Shown here piece by piece: positions 14,844 to 22,095 of a stretch of DNA of 26,348 nucleotides. The stretch is from DASPKA01 sp035628335 (GTDB lineage: Bacteria; Patescibacteriota; Doudnabacteria; UBA920). Every line of letters begins with the position of its first letter. The first letter of the stretch is position 1. The notes beneath the pieces are model-generated. The model did not search any database. It was given only the letters and a program-made list of their open reading frames with translations, and was not told the origin of the DNA. The stretch covers positions 1 through 26,348 of the forward strand of contig DASPKA010000049.1 of assembly GCA_035628335.1 (NCBI GenBank). The letters are read 5' to 3'. The position numbers and the translations under genes are program-made.

Positions 14844-15443
14844 CTAACTGTGATTTGTTATAAAGTCCACTATTCTTGCATGGACTTCAGCAACAGTGCC
14901 CAAACCGCTGACTTTTTTGAAGGGGTATATCTTTTCAAAAAAAGCAACAACCTGGGAAATGTTTTTACGGTAATATTTGACGCGTTCCTTAAGTGCATGC
15001 GCATTGTCGTCAGCCCGCTTGGAGAACTTTCCTGCGAAGTATTCTGTTCGCTCTGTCATGCGCTTAATGGTTTCAGCCATAGGAATGGACAAGTAAATAA
15101 CAATGGGGTCCTTGCGGTGCGCTGCTTTCAAGTGCTTTGCCACGAGTTTAGCTTCCCCCAGCATCTTAGGATTACCGTCAAAAAGGATACCCTGGTTAGC
15201 AGGAGTGTTATAACATGCCTGTTTATGTATCTCACGAACAATGTCTGTTGGGGTAAGTTTGCCTTTATCTAAGGTAGCCTTTAGCCTCTCTGAGACTTCT
15301 CCACCCTGCTCGTTTAAGTTGCGAAGAATTTTACCCATGTCCAAATCATAAAAGCCATACTTTTTTACAAGCAGCTCTGACTGAGTAGCCTTTCCTGCAG
15401 CAGGGTCGCCAAGAAGAATGACGTTTATGGGTTGAGTAGTCAT
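14844..15443 (-). CDS. Divergent adenylate kinase-family nucleoside monophosphate kinase
   Basis: A 199 aa protein of the P-loop NMP kinase family, paralogous to the next gene upstream. Seen: altered P-loop GDPAAGKATQ (usual GPPGSGKGTQ), LDMGKILRNL for the NMP-binding helix, FDGNPKML in place of DGFPR (the conserved Arg is Lys) and KRADDN for GRxDD. No zinc LID is present. The changes at NMP-binding residues suggest a different substrate or reduced activity. Its ATG overlaps the stop of the upstream adk by 4 nt. Confidence 0.82.
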   Translation of the reverse strand: MTTQPINVILLGDPAAGKATQSELLVKKYGFYDLDMGKILRNLNEQGGEVSERLKATLDKGKLTPTDIVREIHKQACYNTPANQGILFDGNPKMLGEAKLVAKHLKAAHRKDPIVIYLSIPMAETIKRMTERTEYFAGKFSKRADDNAHALKERVKYYRKNISQVVAFFEKIYPFKKVSGLGTVAEVHARIVDFITNHS

Positions 15444-16012
15444 AGCTCTAATTTCTTAAATATCTCTTTTCTTACGTCTTCGATTGATTGATCACCGTTA
15501 ATAGCGAAGAAGTCCGTTACTTGCTTCAGGTAGTCGAGTACTGGTAATGTATCTCCTTCGTACTGCTTGAGTCTAAACTCTATTTTCTCCGGAGTATCAT
15601 CTGCACGGCCTTCTTTTGCAGCACGTAGTGAGAGACGTTCGAAAGTAACATTGCGAGGTACGTCTATGAATACAGTTGCAACAGATATGATATTTTTTTC
15701 TTTAAGGAAATCCAACAAAAACTTTGCCTGTCCAAGTCGCCTCGGGACACCGTCAAAAATAATACCTTTGTGGACTTCCAATTGATTTATTTTTTGTTTT
15801 ACAACCTCGATCAATAAGTTGTCAGGCACTAAGGTACCACTGTCGTGCATCTTAGTTATTTGCACAGAAAGCTCGTCTGTCTGTCCATGCATATCACGCA
15901 AGACCTGACCCATAATCCAAAGATGAAACCCAGTTGCCTGTTTTAAAAACTCTGCCTGTGTACCCTTCCCGCTACCTTGTGGACCTATCAAAATTATTGC
16001 GTGATATTTCAT
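15440..16012 (-). CDS. adk: Adenylate kinase (short LID form)
   Basis: Catalyses ATP + AMP to 2 ADP in the cytoplasm. Seen in 190 aa: P-loop IGPQGSGKGTQAEFL (residues 9-20), WIMGQVLRDM, FDGVPRRLGQA (about 85-95) and GRADDTPEKIEFRLKQY near 135-150; the LID is short without zinc cysteines. These motifs are close to canonical, so this is the likely true Adk, while the downstream paralogue has diverged. No SD. A good promoter (16038-16066) gives it a short leader. Confidence 0.92.
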   Translation of the reverse strand: MKYHAIILIGPQGSGKGTQAEFLKQATGFHLWIMGQVLRDMHGQTDELSVQITKMHDSGTLVPDNLLIEVVKQKINQLEVHKGIIFDGVPRRLGQAKFLLDFLKEKNIISVATVFIDVPRNVTFERLSLRAAKEGRADDTPEKIEFRLKQYEGDTLPVLDYLKQVTDFFAINGDQSIEDVRKEIFKKLEL

Positions 16013-16037
16013 AGTTGTAAGACGATTTTGTCACTAA

Positions 16038-16066
16038 ATCATAACAAAAATGGGCCTTTTTTGCAA
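16038..16066 (-). promoter_or_regulatory. Promoter for the adk operon
   Basis: Minus strand: TTGCAA (16061-16066), 17 nt, TATGAT (16038-16043), leaving a leader of about 20 nt before adk. Confidence 0.55.
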
Positions 16067-16110
16067 ACAAAAACGCTAGCGCTAAGATTATAAAACCTTT
16101 GCACTAGCGT
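16066..16110 (-). terminator. Intrinsic terminator after the tubulin-like gene
   Basis: Minus strand: ACGCTAG ... CTAGCGT, 24 nt apart, followed by TTTTTGTTT. The long loop makes it less standard, but the T tract and position fit. Confidence 0.6.
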
Positions 16111-16119
16111 CGTGGGTTA

Positions 16120-17472
16120 CTACATTTGGAGACTAAAGTTTGGCATGGGCTCGCTTAGCTCATCTTCCGAATACATATCCTCTAACGTCGCAAGTTCCGG
16201 GATATGAGTTTCGAACGAGCTCGCCTGAGTTGCGTACGCCTCTTCGAGATCGGCGACCCACGGGAATGTCGTATCTTGTTCGGGATATGGAAAGACCACT
16301 GGCCTCAATTTGCTGTCTAACGGGCTATTACCCGCTATCACTGTAAAAATCAAGCGCGCGGAGTCCAGTTGAATGCCCGGCAGATTGACGAACCTCACCT
16401 GCATATCTGTCCTACCTACAAATGCATTAATCGTGTCAATGATCGTATCCTGAACAAGCTCAGAAATTATGCCAACCGATGTGACAATCACACCTGTTGT
16501 AAAATCTTTACCCCCGAGTGTTTCCACTGCGAGTGTAAGAGCTTTCCCAGCGATGCTTGCTGCCGATTTATTCAGATCTGTAGGATCTTTCGCCCTCGTC
16601 GGCGGGGTGATAGCAAACCGAATGCCATTCCGAGCCATGCGCAGCGCAGAATCAACCAGCGCTTCCACAGAACGTCTCGGTCCCCAGGCGTCTGTGATGG
16701 TCCTTTCAGACAGATATGGTGCAAACAACGCAGCCAAATCCATGCGGTCAAGCTGGCGTGGCAACAAAAAGTTAAGAAGATGAAGCGTGCTAAAGCTCGT
16801 CACCCTCGCGTTGACGCGAGAGTAATTATTCGCCGAACGTCTTAACGCTTCTTCAGGAGCTTCCGTACTTACTTCGTAGTAGGGAATCTGACTTGATTTC
16901 AAAGCACCCAAAGCCTGCGCATTGCGACCATTGTGGGCCTTAGAAATCAAGGCTTCACGCGTGCAAAAGATAAAGACTTGGCGCTGCATGAAGCGAACAA
17001 GGTTCGAAACCCGAACCATCGAACCTCGCCCGGTGCCGCCTTGTCCGAGACCAACAAAAATAATGTTGTTCAGGGGCAAAGAACGAATTACGTCGAGAAC
17101 CCGCCGTTCGAGATCCGCTGTCCTAAGCGCTCGAGTAGAAATAAGGTCATTCCCTCCTGTCCCGCCACTTTCGCTCAATCTGACCAACAAGGGTTCCACC
17201 CCTAACCTGTTAAGTGCTATCTTCACATACTGCAAGGTTTCCTGGTGCGTATCCATCGCCACAAAGACGAAATCTTCTAGGCTAATCCTGGTGATCGGGA
17301 GCAATCCGCTCAGCAATGACTGGAGCTGTTGTGCTTGAGCTACAAGCATTTTGGCCCCGGCCTGACCTAGGCCTACAAACCCAAAAAACTTGTTTATAGA
17401 ATCCGGGGTGTAGATTTCTGAATTTGCCCCTACTTTTTCAACGTCTTTGTTTCGTGATCCGAATATTTGCAT
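16120..17472 (-). CDS. Divergent FtsZ/tubulin-superfamily GTPase
   Basis: A 450 aa protein with the FtsZ/tubulin motif order: T1-like FVGLGQAGAK (34-39), VFVAMDTHQETL (69-80, like FtsZ FIAINTDAQAL), T3-like SGGTGGND (102-109), the signature region VGLGQGGTGRGS (140-151; family form [SAG]GGTG[SA]G becomes QGGTGRG), an H7-like helix with SANNYSRVNAR (213-223) and a T7-like loop DRMDLAAL (242-249). The second acidic residue of the FtsZ T7 loop (NxDxxD) seems to be Ala. The C-terminal ~100 residues are acidic and lack the usual FtsZ tail peptide. GGAGGT precedes the ATG, under a consensus promoter, and the gene is visibly richer in G+C than its neighbours. It probably forms or joins a filament; its role in division or elsewhere is unknown. 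Confidence 0.8.
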   Translation of the reverse strand: MQIFGSRNKDVEKVGANSEIYTPDSINKFFGFVGLGQAGAKMLVAQAQQLQSLLSGLLPITRISLEDFVFVAMDTHQETLQYVKIALNRLGVEPLLVRLSESGGTGGNDLISTRALRTADLERRVLDVIRSLPLNNIIFVGLGQGGTGRGSMVRVSNLVRFMQRQVFIFCTREALISKAHNGRNAQALGALKSSQIPYYEVSTEAPEEALRRSANNYSRVNARVTSFSTLHLLNFLLPRQLDRMDLAALFAPYLSERTITDAWGPRRSVEALVDSALRMARNGIRFAITPPTRAKDPTDLNKSAASIAGKALTLAVETLGGKDFTTGVIVTSVGIISELVQDTIIDTINAFVGRTDMQVRFVNLPGIQLDSARLIFTVIAGNSPLDSKLRPVVFPYPEQDTTFPWVADLEEAYATQASSFETHIPELATLEDMYSEDELSEPMPNFSLQM

Positions 17473-17539
17473 CTTACCTCCATTTGTTGTTTGATGCTCT
17501 ATTGATTAGAGAGAATCTCGCTACAGTTAGCGATTGAAC

Positions 17540-17568
17540 ATTATACTTATTAGCAATAATATTGTCAA
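17540..17568 (-). promoter_or_regulatory. Consensus sigma-70 promoter of the tubulin-like gene
   Basis: Minus strand: TTGACA (17563-17568), exactly 17 nt, TATAAT (17540-17545): a perfect match in both hexamers and spacing. The leader of about 60 nt holds a small hairpin, CGCTA-ACTG-TAGCG. Confidence 0.85.
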
Positions 17569-17599
17569 TCCATTTTCCCTGTTTTTTATAAGCTTTTTC

Positions 17600-17608
17600 T
17601 GCTATTAT
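17600..17608 (+). promoter_or_regulatory. Extended -10 promoter giving a leaderless cysS mRNA
   Basis: TGC-TATTAT, an extended -10 of TGn form, ends 6 nt before the cysS ATG at 17615. Transcription would start at or next to the ATG. There is no SD and no convincing -35. Confidence 0.5.
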
Positions 17609-17614
17609 GTATAT

Positions 17615-19000
17615 ATGCAAATTCAGCTTTATAACACTTTACATAGAACAATTGAACCCTTAAAACCCATAAAATATAAAGAAATTAAGCTTTATACATG
17701 TGGACCCACCGTCTATCATTTTGCCCATATTGGCAACCTTCGCACGTATATATTTGAAGACATTTTGCGTAGGACTCTTGAATACTTTGACTACTCAGTT
17801 AACCATGCTATGAATATAACTGATGTGGGACATTTGGTGGGTGATGGTGATGAAGGGGAAGATAAGATGGAAGTTGGTGCGAGGCGGGAAGGCGTACACC
17901 CTCTTGAGATAGCAAAGAAGTACGAAACTAAATTCTTTGAGGACATGACTGCGCTCTCAAACCTCCAACCCCATAAAGTCCTCAGGGCCACTGACTCGAT
18001 AGCAGAACAGATAGAGATTATAAAAATTTTAGAAGAAAAAGGCTTTACCTACCAAGATGAAGCTGCGATTTATTTTGACACATCTAAGCTTAAAGATTAC
18101 GGCAAGCTCTCAGGACAGAAGCTAGAAGACAAGTTGGTGGGATCGCGCGGTGACGTGGTTGTAGATAGTAGTAAAAAACATCCTGCAGACTTCGCACTAT
18201 GGTTTTTCCTTACTGGCAGGTACAAAAATCATATTTTACAGTGGCCTTCCCCTTGGGGAGTAGGATTCCCTGGGTGGCATATAGAGTGTTCAGCTATTTC
18301 ACGAAAACTTCTTGGCCAACCCTTTGACATACATTGCGGTGGAGTGGATCATATAGGAACGCACCACACTAACGAAATTGCTCAAAGCGAGGCTGCATTT
18401 GACACGCCTCTCTGCAATTTTTGGATGCACGGAGAATTTCTAAATGTAGACAGTAAGCGCATGGGAAAAAGCGAAGGAAACCTTTTTACCTTAGATCAGC
18501 TCAAAGAAAAAGGTATACACCCTCTTGCATTCCGTTATTTCTGCTTAAATGCCCATTACCGCACGCAACTGAATTTTACCTTGGAAGCCGTTGCCGGAGC
18601 CGCTAGCGCCCTTGAAAGACTATATAGACAACTCGAAGATGAGCATACTGAAGAGTATACCAAGAACCAATATACAGAAAAATTTGACGCGGCTCTAGCA
18701 ACCGACCTAAACACTCCACAGGCAATTGCAGCAGTTTGGGAACTACTTTCAGATACAACGATTCCTGGGCGGAAGGCTCAAGTGCGGCACATGCTAAAAA
18801 TTTTAGGTTTCCCTGACGAGCTTCCAGTCCTTGACACTAATATTCCTATAGAAATTTCTGAAAAATTAAAAACACGCCAGATGGCAAAAGAAAATAAAGA
18901 CTTCGCCCTGGCAGACACTTTAAGATCAGAAGTTCAAGCACTTGGCTTTGAAATACTAGACACTAAAGACGGACAGAAGTTAAAGAAGCTTTATGAATGA
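17615..19000 (+). CDS. cysS: Cysteinyl-tRNA synthetase
   Basis: Class I synthetase charging tRNA-Cys. Seen in 461 aa: zinc Cys in YTCGPTVYH followed by HIGN (HIGH), WHIECSAISRKLLG, the zinc-site HCGGVDHIGTHHTNE and KRMGKSEGN (KMSKS in the form RMGKS), and a C-terminal helical domain ending DTLRSEVQALGFEI. The open frame extends 27 codons upstream with a hydrophobic AT-rich stretch; MQIQLYNTLHRTIEP at 17615 matches the family start and follows an extended -10. The gene overlaps dnaB by 8 nt, so they share a transcript. Confidence 0.95.
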   Translation: MQIQLYNTLHRTIEPLKPIKYKEIKLYTCGPTVYHFAHIGNLRTYIFEDILRRTLEYFDYSVNHAMNITDVGHLVGDGDEGEDKMEVGARREGVHPLEIAKKYETKFFEDMTALSNLQPHKVLRATDSIAEQIEIIKILEEKGFTYQDEAAIYFDTSKLKDYGKLSGQKLEDKLVGSRGDVVVDSSKKHPADFALWFFLTGRYKNHILQWPSPWGVGFPGWHIECSAISRKLLGQPFDIHCGGVDHIGTHHTNEIAQSEAAFDTPLCNFWMHGEFLNVDSKRMGKSEGNLFTLDQLKEKGIHPLAFRYFCLNAHYRTQLNFTLEAVAGAASALERLYRQLEDEHTEEYTKNQYTEKFDAALATDLNTPQAIAAVWELLSDTTIPGRKAQVRHMLKILGFPDELPVLDTNIPIEISEKLKTRQMAKENKDFALADTLRSEVQALGFEILDTKDGQKLKKLYE

Positions 19001-20375
19001 ATTAGTTCCTCCACAAAGTACAGACGCTGAGATCTCCGTTCTCGGAGCCCTTATGCTCGACAAAGATGCAATTTTGAAAGTCGGAGATATGCTCATTCCT
19101 GAAGATTTTTACGACTTTAGACACACTCTGCTCTATCAAACTATGGTAGACCTTTTTGAGTCAAACACTCCCATAGACATTTTAACTGTGTCTAATCGTT
19201 TGGAAGAAAAAAAGCAGCTGGACAGGATTGGCGGAAACAGTTACCTGGCTGATTTAGTAAACGCCGTACCCTCAGCAGGAAATGTCTCCCACTATGCCGG
19301 GATTGTACGTAAAAAAGGCACTCTTCGAAGACTCATCTCTCAAGCAAATGAAATCCAGCGCATTGCGTTTAAAGAAGAAGGTGAGATTGAGGACATCTTA
19401 GACCTTGCTGAAAGCAAGCTTTTTGCTATCTCCCAAAAACACCTTAAACAAAACTTTGACTCTATATCTAGTGTATTACACAGTACCTTTGAACGCATAG
19501 ACGAACTGCACCGCGACAAAGGTAAGCTGCGTGGTATACCTACTGGGTTTGTCGACCTCGACAACCTACTTGGTGGTTTGCAGAAGTCTGATCTATTGAT
19601 TTTAGCTGCGCGTCCCTCCATGGGCAAAACTGCCTTTGCTCTCGAAATAGCAAGGAACATTGCCACACACACCAAGACCGGCGTGGGAATATTTTCACTT
19701 GAAATGAGCAAGGACCAACTAGTAGAGCGTATGCTGGCATCCCAGGCAGGAGTAAACTTGTGGAAAATTCGTACAGGTAACCTGGCGGAAGAAGACTTTG
19801 GATTGCTGCAAGAAGCTATGGGCCAGCTAGGTGATGCGCCTATCTTCATAGACGACGCTGCCGGAGCCAACATTATGGAAGTTAGAACTAAAGCCCGTCG
19901 TTTACAAAACGAACACAAGATAGGTTTCTTGGTAGTAGATTATTTACAGCTTATGCAAGGCAGGAGTACAGAGAACCGCGTGCAAGAAGTTTCAGAAATA
20001 TCACGCAGTCTTAAAATTTTAGCCCGTGAGCTTAACGTCCCCATACTCGCACTTTCCCAGCTCTCACGCAACGTAGAAAACCGACCAGATAAAGTACCTC
20101 AACTCGCCGACCTTCGCGAATCGGGTTCTATAGAGCAAGACGCGGACGTGGTTATGTTTATATACCGTGAAGACATGTATAAAGGCAAAGAGTCAAAACG
20201 ACCTAATGTAGCTGAAATCCACATTCGCAAACACAGAAATGGGCCTACCGGACATGTGGATCTCTACTTTGACGCAGACAAAACTTCGTTTAAGAATCTC
20301 GGCAAGACTTTCAATATGGCCCCACAATCCGTAATGACCGACTTCAACACACAAACTGGAAGTGACGACTTCTAA
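18993..20375 (+). CDS. dnaB: Replicative DNA helicase DnaB
   Basis: Hexameric 5'-3' helicase of the replication fork. Seen in 460 aa: N-terminal domain opening VPPQSTDAEISVLGALMLD, linker, then the RecA-like domain with Walker A AARPSMGKTAFALE (about 205), SLEMSKDQLVERML, Walker B FLVVDYLQLMQG, LALSQLSRNVENR and the Arg-finger region IRKHRNGPTG. No intein is present. The ATG lies inside the last codons of cysS (ATGAATGA overlap) with no clear SD, so it is likely coupled. Confidence 0.96.
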   Translation: MNELVPPQSTDAEISVLGALMLDKDAILKVGDMLIPEDFYDFRHTLLYQTMVDLFESNTPIDILTVSNRLEEKKQLDRIGGNSYLADLVNAVPSAGNVSHYAGIVRKKGTLRRLISQANEIQRIAFKEEGEIEDILDLAESKLFAISQKHLKQNFDSISSVLHSTFERIDELHRDKGKLRGIPTGFVDLDNLLGGLQKSDLLILAARPSMGKTAFALEIARNIATHTKTGVGIFSLEMSKDQLVERMLASQAGVNLWKIRTGNLAEEDFGLLQEAMGQLGDAPIFIDDAAGANIMEVRTKARRLQNEHKIGFLVVDYLQLMQGRSTENRVQEVSEISRSLKILARELNVPILALSQLSRNVENRPDKVPQLADLRESGSIEQDADVVMFIYREDMYKGKESKRPNVAEIHIRKHRNGPTGHVDLYFDADKTSFKNLGKTFNMAPQSVMTDFNTQTGSDDF

Positions 20376-20378
20376 ACC

Positions 20379-20441
20379 ACCCTCACCCGCCTACCGTTCT
20401 AAGGAACGTCGGCACCCTATCCCACTAAAGCGGGCGAGGGT
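20379..20441 (+). repeat. Structured inverted repeat between dnaB and recR
   Basis: ACCCTC-CCCGC pairs with GCGGG-GAGGGT across 63 nt (one A-C mismatch), with an inner hairpin CGTTC-TAAG-GAACG. It begins 3 nt after the dnaB stop. No T tract follows, so it is not a standard terminator; a stabilising 3' structure or a second repeat family is possible. Confidence 0.6.
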
Positions 20442-20456
20442 AGCATTGAAGAATCT

Positions 20457-21059
20457 ATGGCAAAATTACCAAAAACTTTAGAAACTTTAATCAACGAATT
20501 TTCAAAACTGCCGGGTATTGGTCCTAAGTCTGCTCAGCGCCTTGTTTTTTATTTGCTTAAACAAGATGACTTCACCGTGCATAAATTTTCAGACGCGGTA
20601 CGAAACCTGAAAACAGGCTTACTTTTTTGCTCTCGCTGTAACATCCTTGCAGAAACAGACCCATGCAAGATTTGCTCAGACACTTCCCGAAATCAGAACT
20701 TAATTTGCGTAGTAGAAGAAGTAATGGATGCCCTAGCCTTGGACAACTCTGGCAGTTTCCGTGGGGTTTTCCATATCCTTGGCGGTGTACTGAACCCTCT
20801 TGAAGGAATTGGTCCGGACAAACTAAAAATCTCCAGTCTGCTGGAGAGAGTTACACACCTACCCGCTGAGTCTGAAGTGATACTAGCCACCAACCCAACC
20901 TTAGAAGGCGAAGCCACCGCCAATCTCATTGCCCGCGAATTAAAACCCTACCCAATAAAAGTAAGCCGAATAGCCCGAGGCCTCCCCATGGGGGGAGACT
21001 TAGAATACTCCGACCAACTAACCCTAAGCCGAGCCCTAGAAGGTCGCCGAGACTATTAA
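20457..21059 (+). CDS. recR: Recombination protein RecR
   Basis: Partner of RecF/RecO that loads RecA at gaps. Seen in 200 aa: helix-hairpin-helix LPGIGPKSAQRLVFYLLK (about 20-37), four-Cys zinc finger CSRC...CKIC (about 60-75), then the Toprim domain ICVVEEVMDALALDNSGSFRGVFHILGG and the C-terminal Walker-B-like tail GLPMGGDLEYSDQLTLSRALEGR. Length matches the family. Only a weak SD-like GAAGAA precedes the ATG. Confidence 0.96.
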   Translation: MAKLPKTLETLINEFSKLPGIGPKSAQRLVFYLLKQDDFTVHKFSDAVRNLKTGLLFCSRCNILAETDPCKICSDTSRNQNLICVVEEVMDALALDNSGSFRGVFHILGGVLNPLEGIGPDKLKISSLLERVTHLPAESEVILATNPTLEGEATANLIARELKPYPIKVSRIARGLPMGGDLEYSDQLTLSRALEGRRDY

Positions 21060-21079
21060 AAAAAGCCCTATAGGTCTAT

Positions 21080-21115
21080 TAATGGGACTAATGGGACTAA
21101 TGGGACTAATGGGAC
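21080..21115. repeat. Tandem repeat (TAATGGGAC)4
   Basis: Four perfect head-to-tail 9 nt units just after recR, followed by the partial unit TTAAT. No coding role seen. Confidence 0.95.
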
Positions 21116-21145
21116 TTAATAAATTTTTGAGTTTAAATATATAGC

Positions 21146-21179
21146 TATTTTAAAATCCGGGTTTCCCGGTTTTAAAATA
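21146..21179 (+). terminator. Palindromic hairpin after recR, candidate terminator
   Basis: TATTTTAAAA-T-CCGGG, TTT loop, CCCGG-TTTTAAAATA: a 15 bp stem with one bulged T. The T-rich lower stem could allow termination in both directions. Confidence 0.55.
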
Positions 21180-21192
21180 CAAAAATTAGGAA

Positions 21193-21320
21193 GGATGAGT
21201 ATTGAGAAGGAAACCTCGGTTTCCTTCTCAAGCGCGTAGCGCATTAAAAATACCCGTGGTAGTCCTTAGCCGCCGCTCACAATGGCGTAGAACTCTCACG
21301 GGTATCTATTACTACCATCC
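21193..21320. ncRNA. Candidate structured RNA, multibranch
   Basis: Between recR and the sigma-factor operon. Closing stem GGATG-AGTA (21193-21201) with TACTACCATCC (21310-21320) encloses hairpin 1, a perfect 13 bp stem with CTCG loop (21202-21231); hairpin 2, GCGC-GTA-GCGC (21232-21242); and hairpin 3, ATACCCGTG/CACGGGTAT (21250-21258 with 21297-21305) around a 38 nt loop. I do not recognise a known RNA family. Strand is uncertain; a possible plus promoter is TTGAGT-18-TAAAAT at 21127-21156. Confidence 0.4.
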
Positions 21321-21351
21321 TATTTCAGAAATATTTCAATAGTATTATGAA

Positions 21352-22095
21352 TTATTTTTCCTTAATAAAATCAACCTTTTGTCGCCCTGAACGTGGGTTT
21401 AAACCAGGGAAGTTAGTAAACGTCTTGCGTACACCTATGGCGCTATATGTACCCCCTTCCCAGCGGCCAACGGTAACGATAACATCACCGATTGAAAAAG
21501 TTCCAAACTGCGCCAGCGCGTGTGGGGGGATCTCAATAGTCAGCTCCTTATCACTCCTGGTTTCCAATACCGCAGTGTCGGAGCCTATTTCTACGACTCG
21601 TCCCACGAGTATCCCTTGTTTGGGAAATGCGTCAACATCACCATACAATGGAGACATATGGCGCATGCGCTTGTTTCCCTGAACCATTTTGTCATGTACG
21701 CGTGAGCGCTCAAGGCCAAGACCTATTCCCAATATCACCACAGAAACCAAACCTGAGACAAACAAAATATTCTTACGGTACACAAACCTAAACCGGCGCA
21801 TGAGATAGTCTATACCAAGAATTGTAGCTGCGGTTGCCAGGAGCCAAACCCATGGAAAAACCATAATGAGAGGCAGTAGGCTATTACTGCCAAAACCCGC
21901 AACGTACCACGCACCCGAAAAACGCAAGCTGAAAATAATAATGCTAATACAAATACTTGCTACAATCGCCAAACAGAATACACTAATTATAGTAAGTACC
22001 ACCATAACCATAAAGTGCCACCGTGGCTTAGGATGCAAGCTGTTTTCTTTAATATAGTTAAGGACTTTATGCCTTAATTGGTCGGACTCATTCAT
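21352..22095 (-). CDS. Three-TM partner of the ECF sigma factor (likely anti-sigma or sensor)
   Basis: A 247 aa membrane protein whose ATG overlaps the sigma gene stop by 4 nt. It has a short cytoplasmic N-terminus (about 1-27), three TM segments (about 28-57, 66-93, 107-128) and a soluble C-terminal part (150-247) with short beta-like stretches such as GILVGRVVEIGSDTAVLETRSDKELTIEI, reminiscent of OB/DUF5666-like modules. The common zinc anti-sigma motif HxxxCxxC is absent. Its role as anti-sigma is inferred from position only. Confidence 0.7.
   Translation of the reverse strand: MNESDQLRHKVLNYIKENSLHPKPRWHFMVMVVLTIISVFCLAIVASICISIIIFSLRFSGAWYVAGFGSNSLLPLIMVFPWVWLLATAATILGIDYLMRRFRFVYRKNILFVSGLVSVVILGIGLGLERSRVHDKMVQGNKRMRHMSPLYGDVDAFPKQGILVGRVVEIGSDTAVLETRSDKELTIEIPPHALAQFGTFSIGDVIVTVGRWEGGTYSAIGVRKTFTNFPGLNPRSGRQKVDFIKEK

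Noticed and set aside
16369..16845. 158-codon plus-strand frame opposite the tubulin-like gene
   Set aside because: Antisense shadow: no SD, no family motif, and the minus frame has clear GTPase motifs with promoter and ribosome site.
17534..17614. Hydrophobic 27-codon N-terminal extension of CysS
   Set aside because: It crosses the promoter region and the family begins at MQIQLYNTLHR.
19340..19918. 192-codon minus frame within dnaB
   Set aside because: Opposite strand of a strongly conserved helicase core; composition is Ser/Arg-rich as in shadow frames and no start signals are present.
20379..20441. Integron attC site
   Set aside because: Inverted repeat is present but the conserved GTTRRRY/RYYYAAC core sites are not, and there is no integrase.
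21080..21115. CRISPR array
   Set aside because: Units are 9 nt with no spacers and no cas genes are present.
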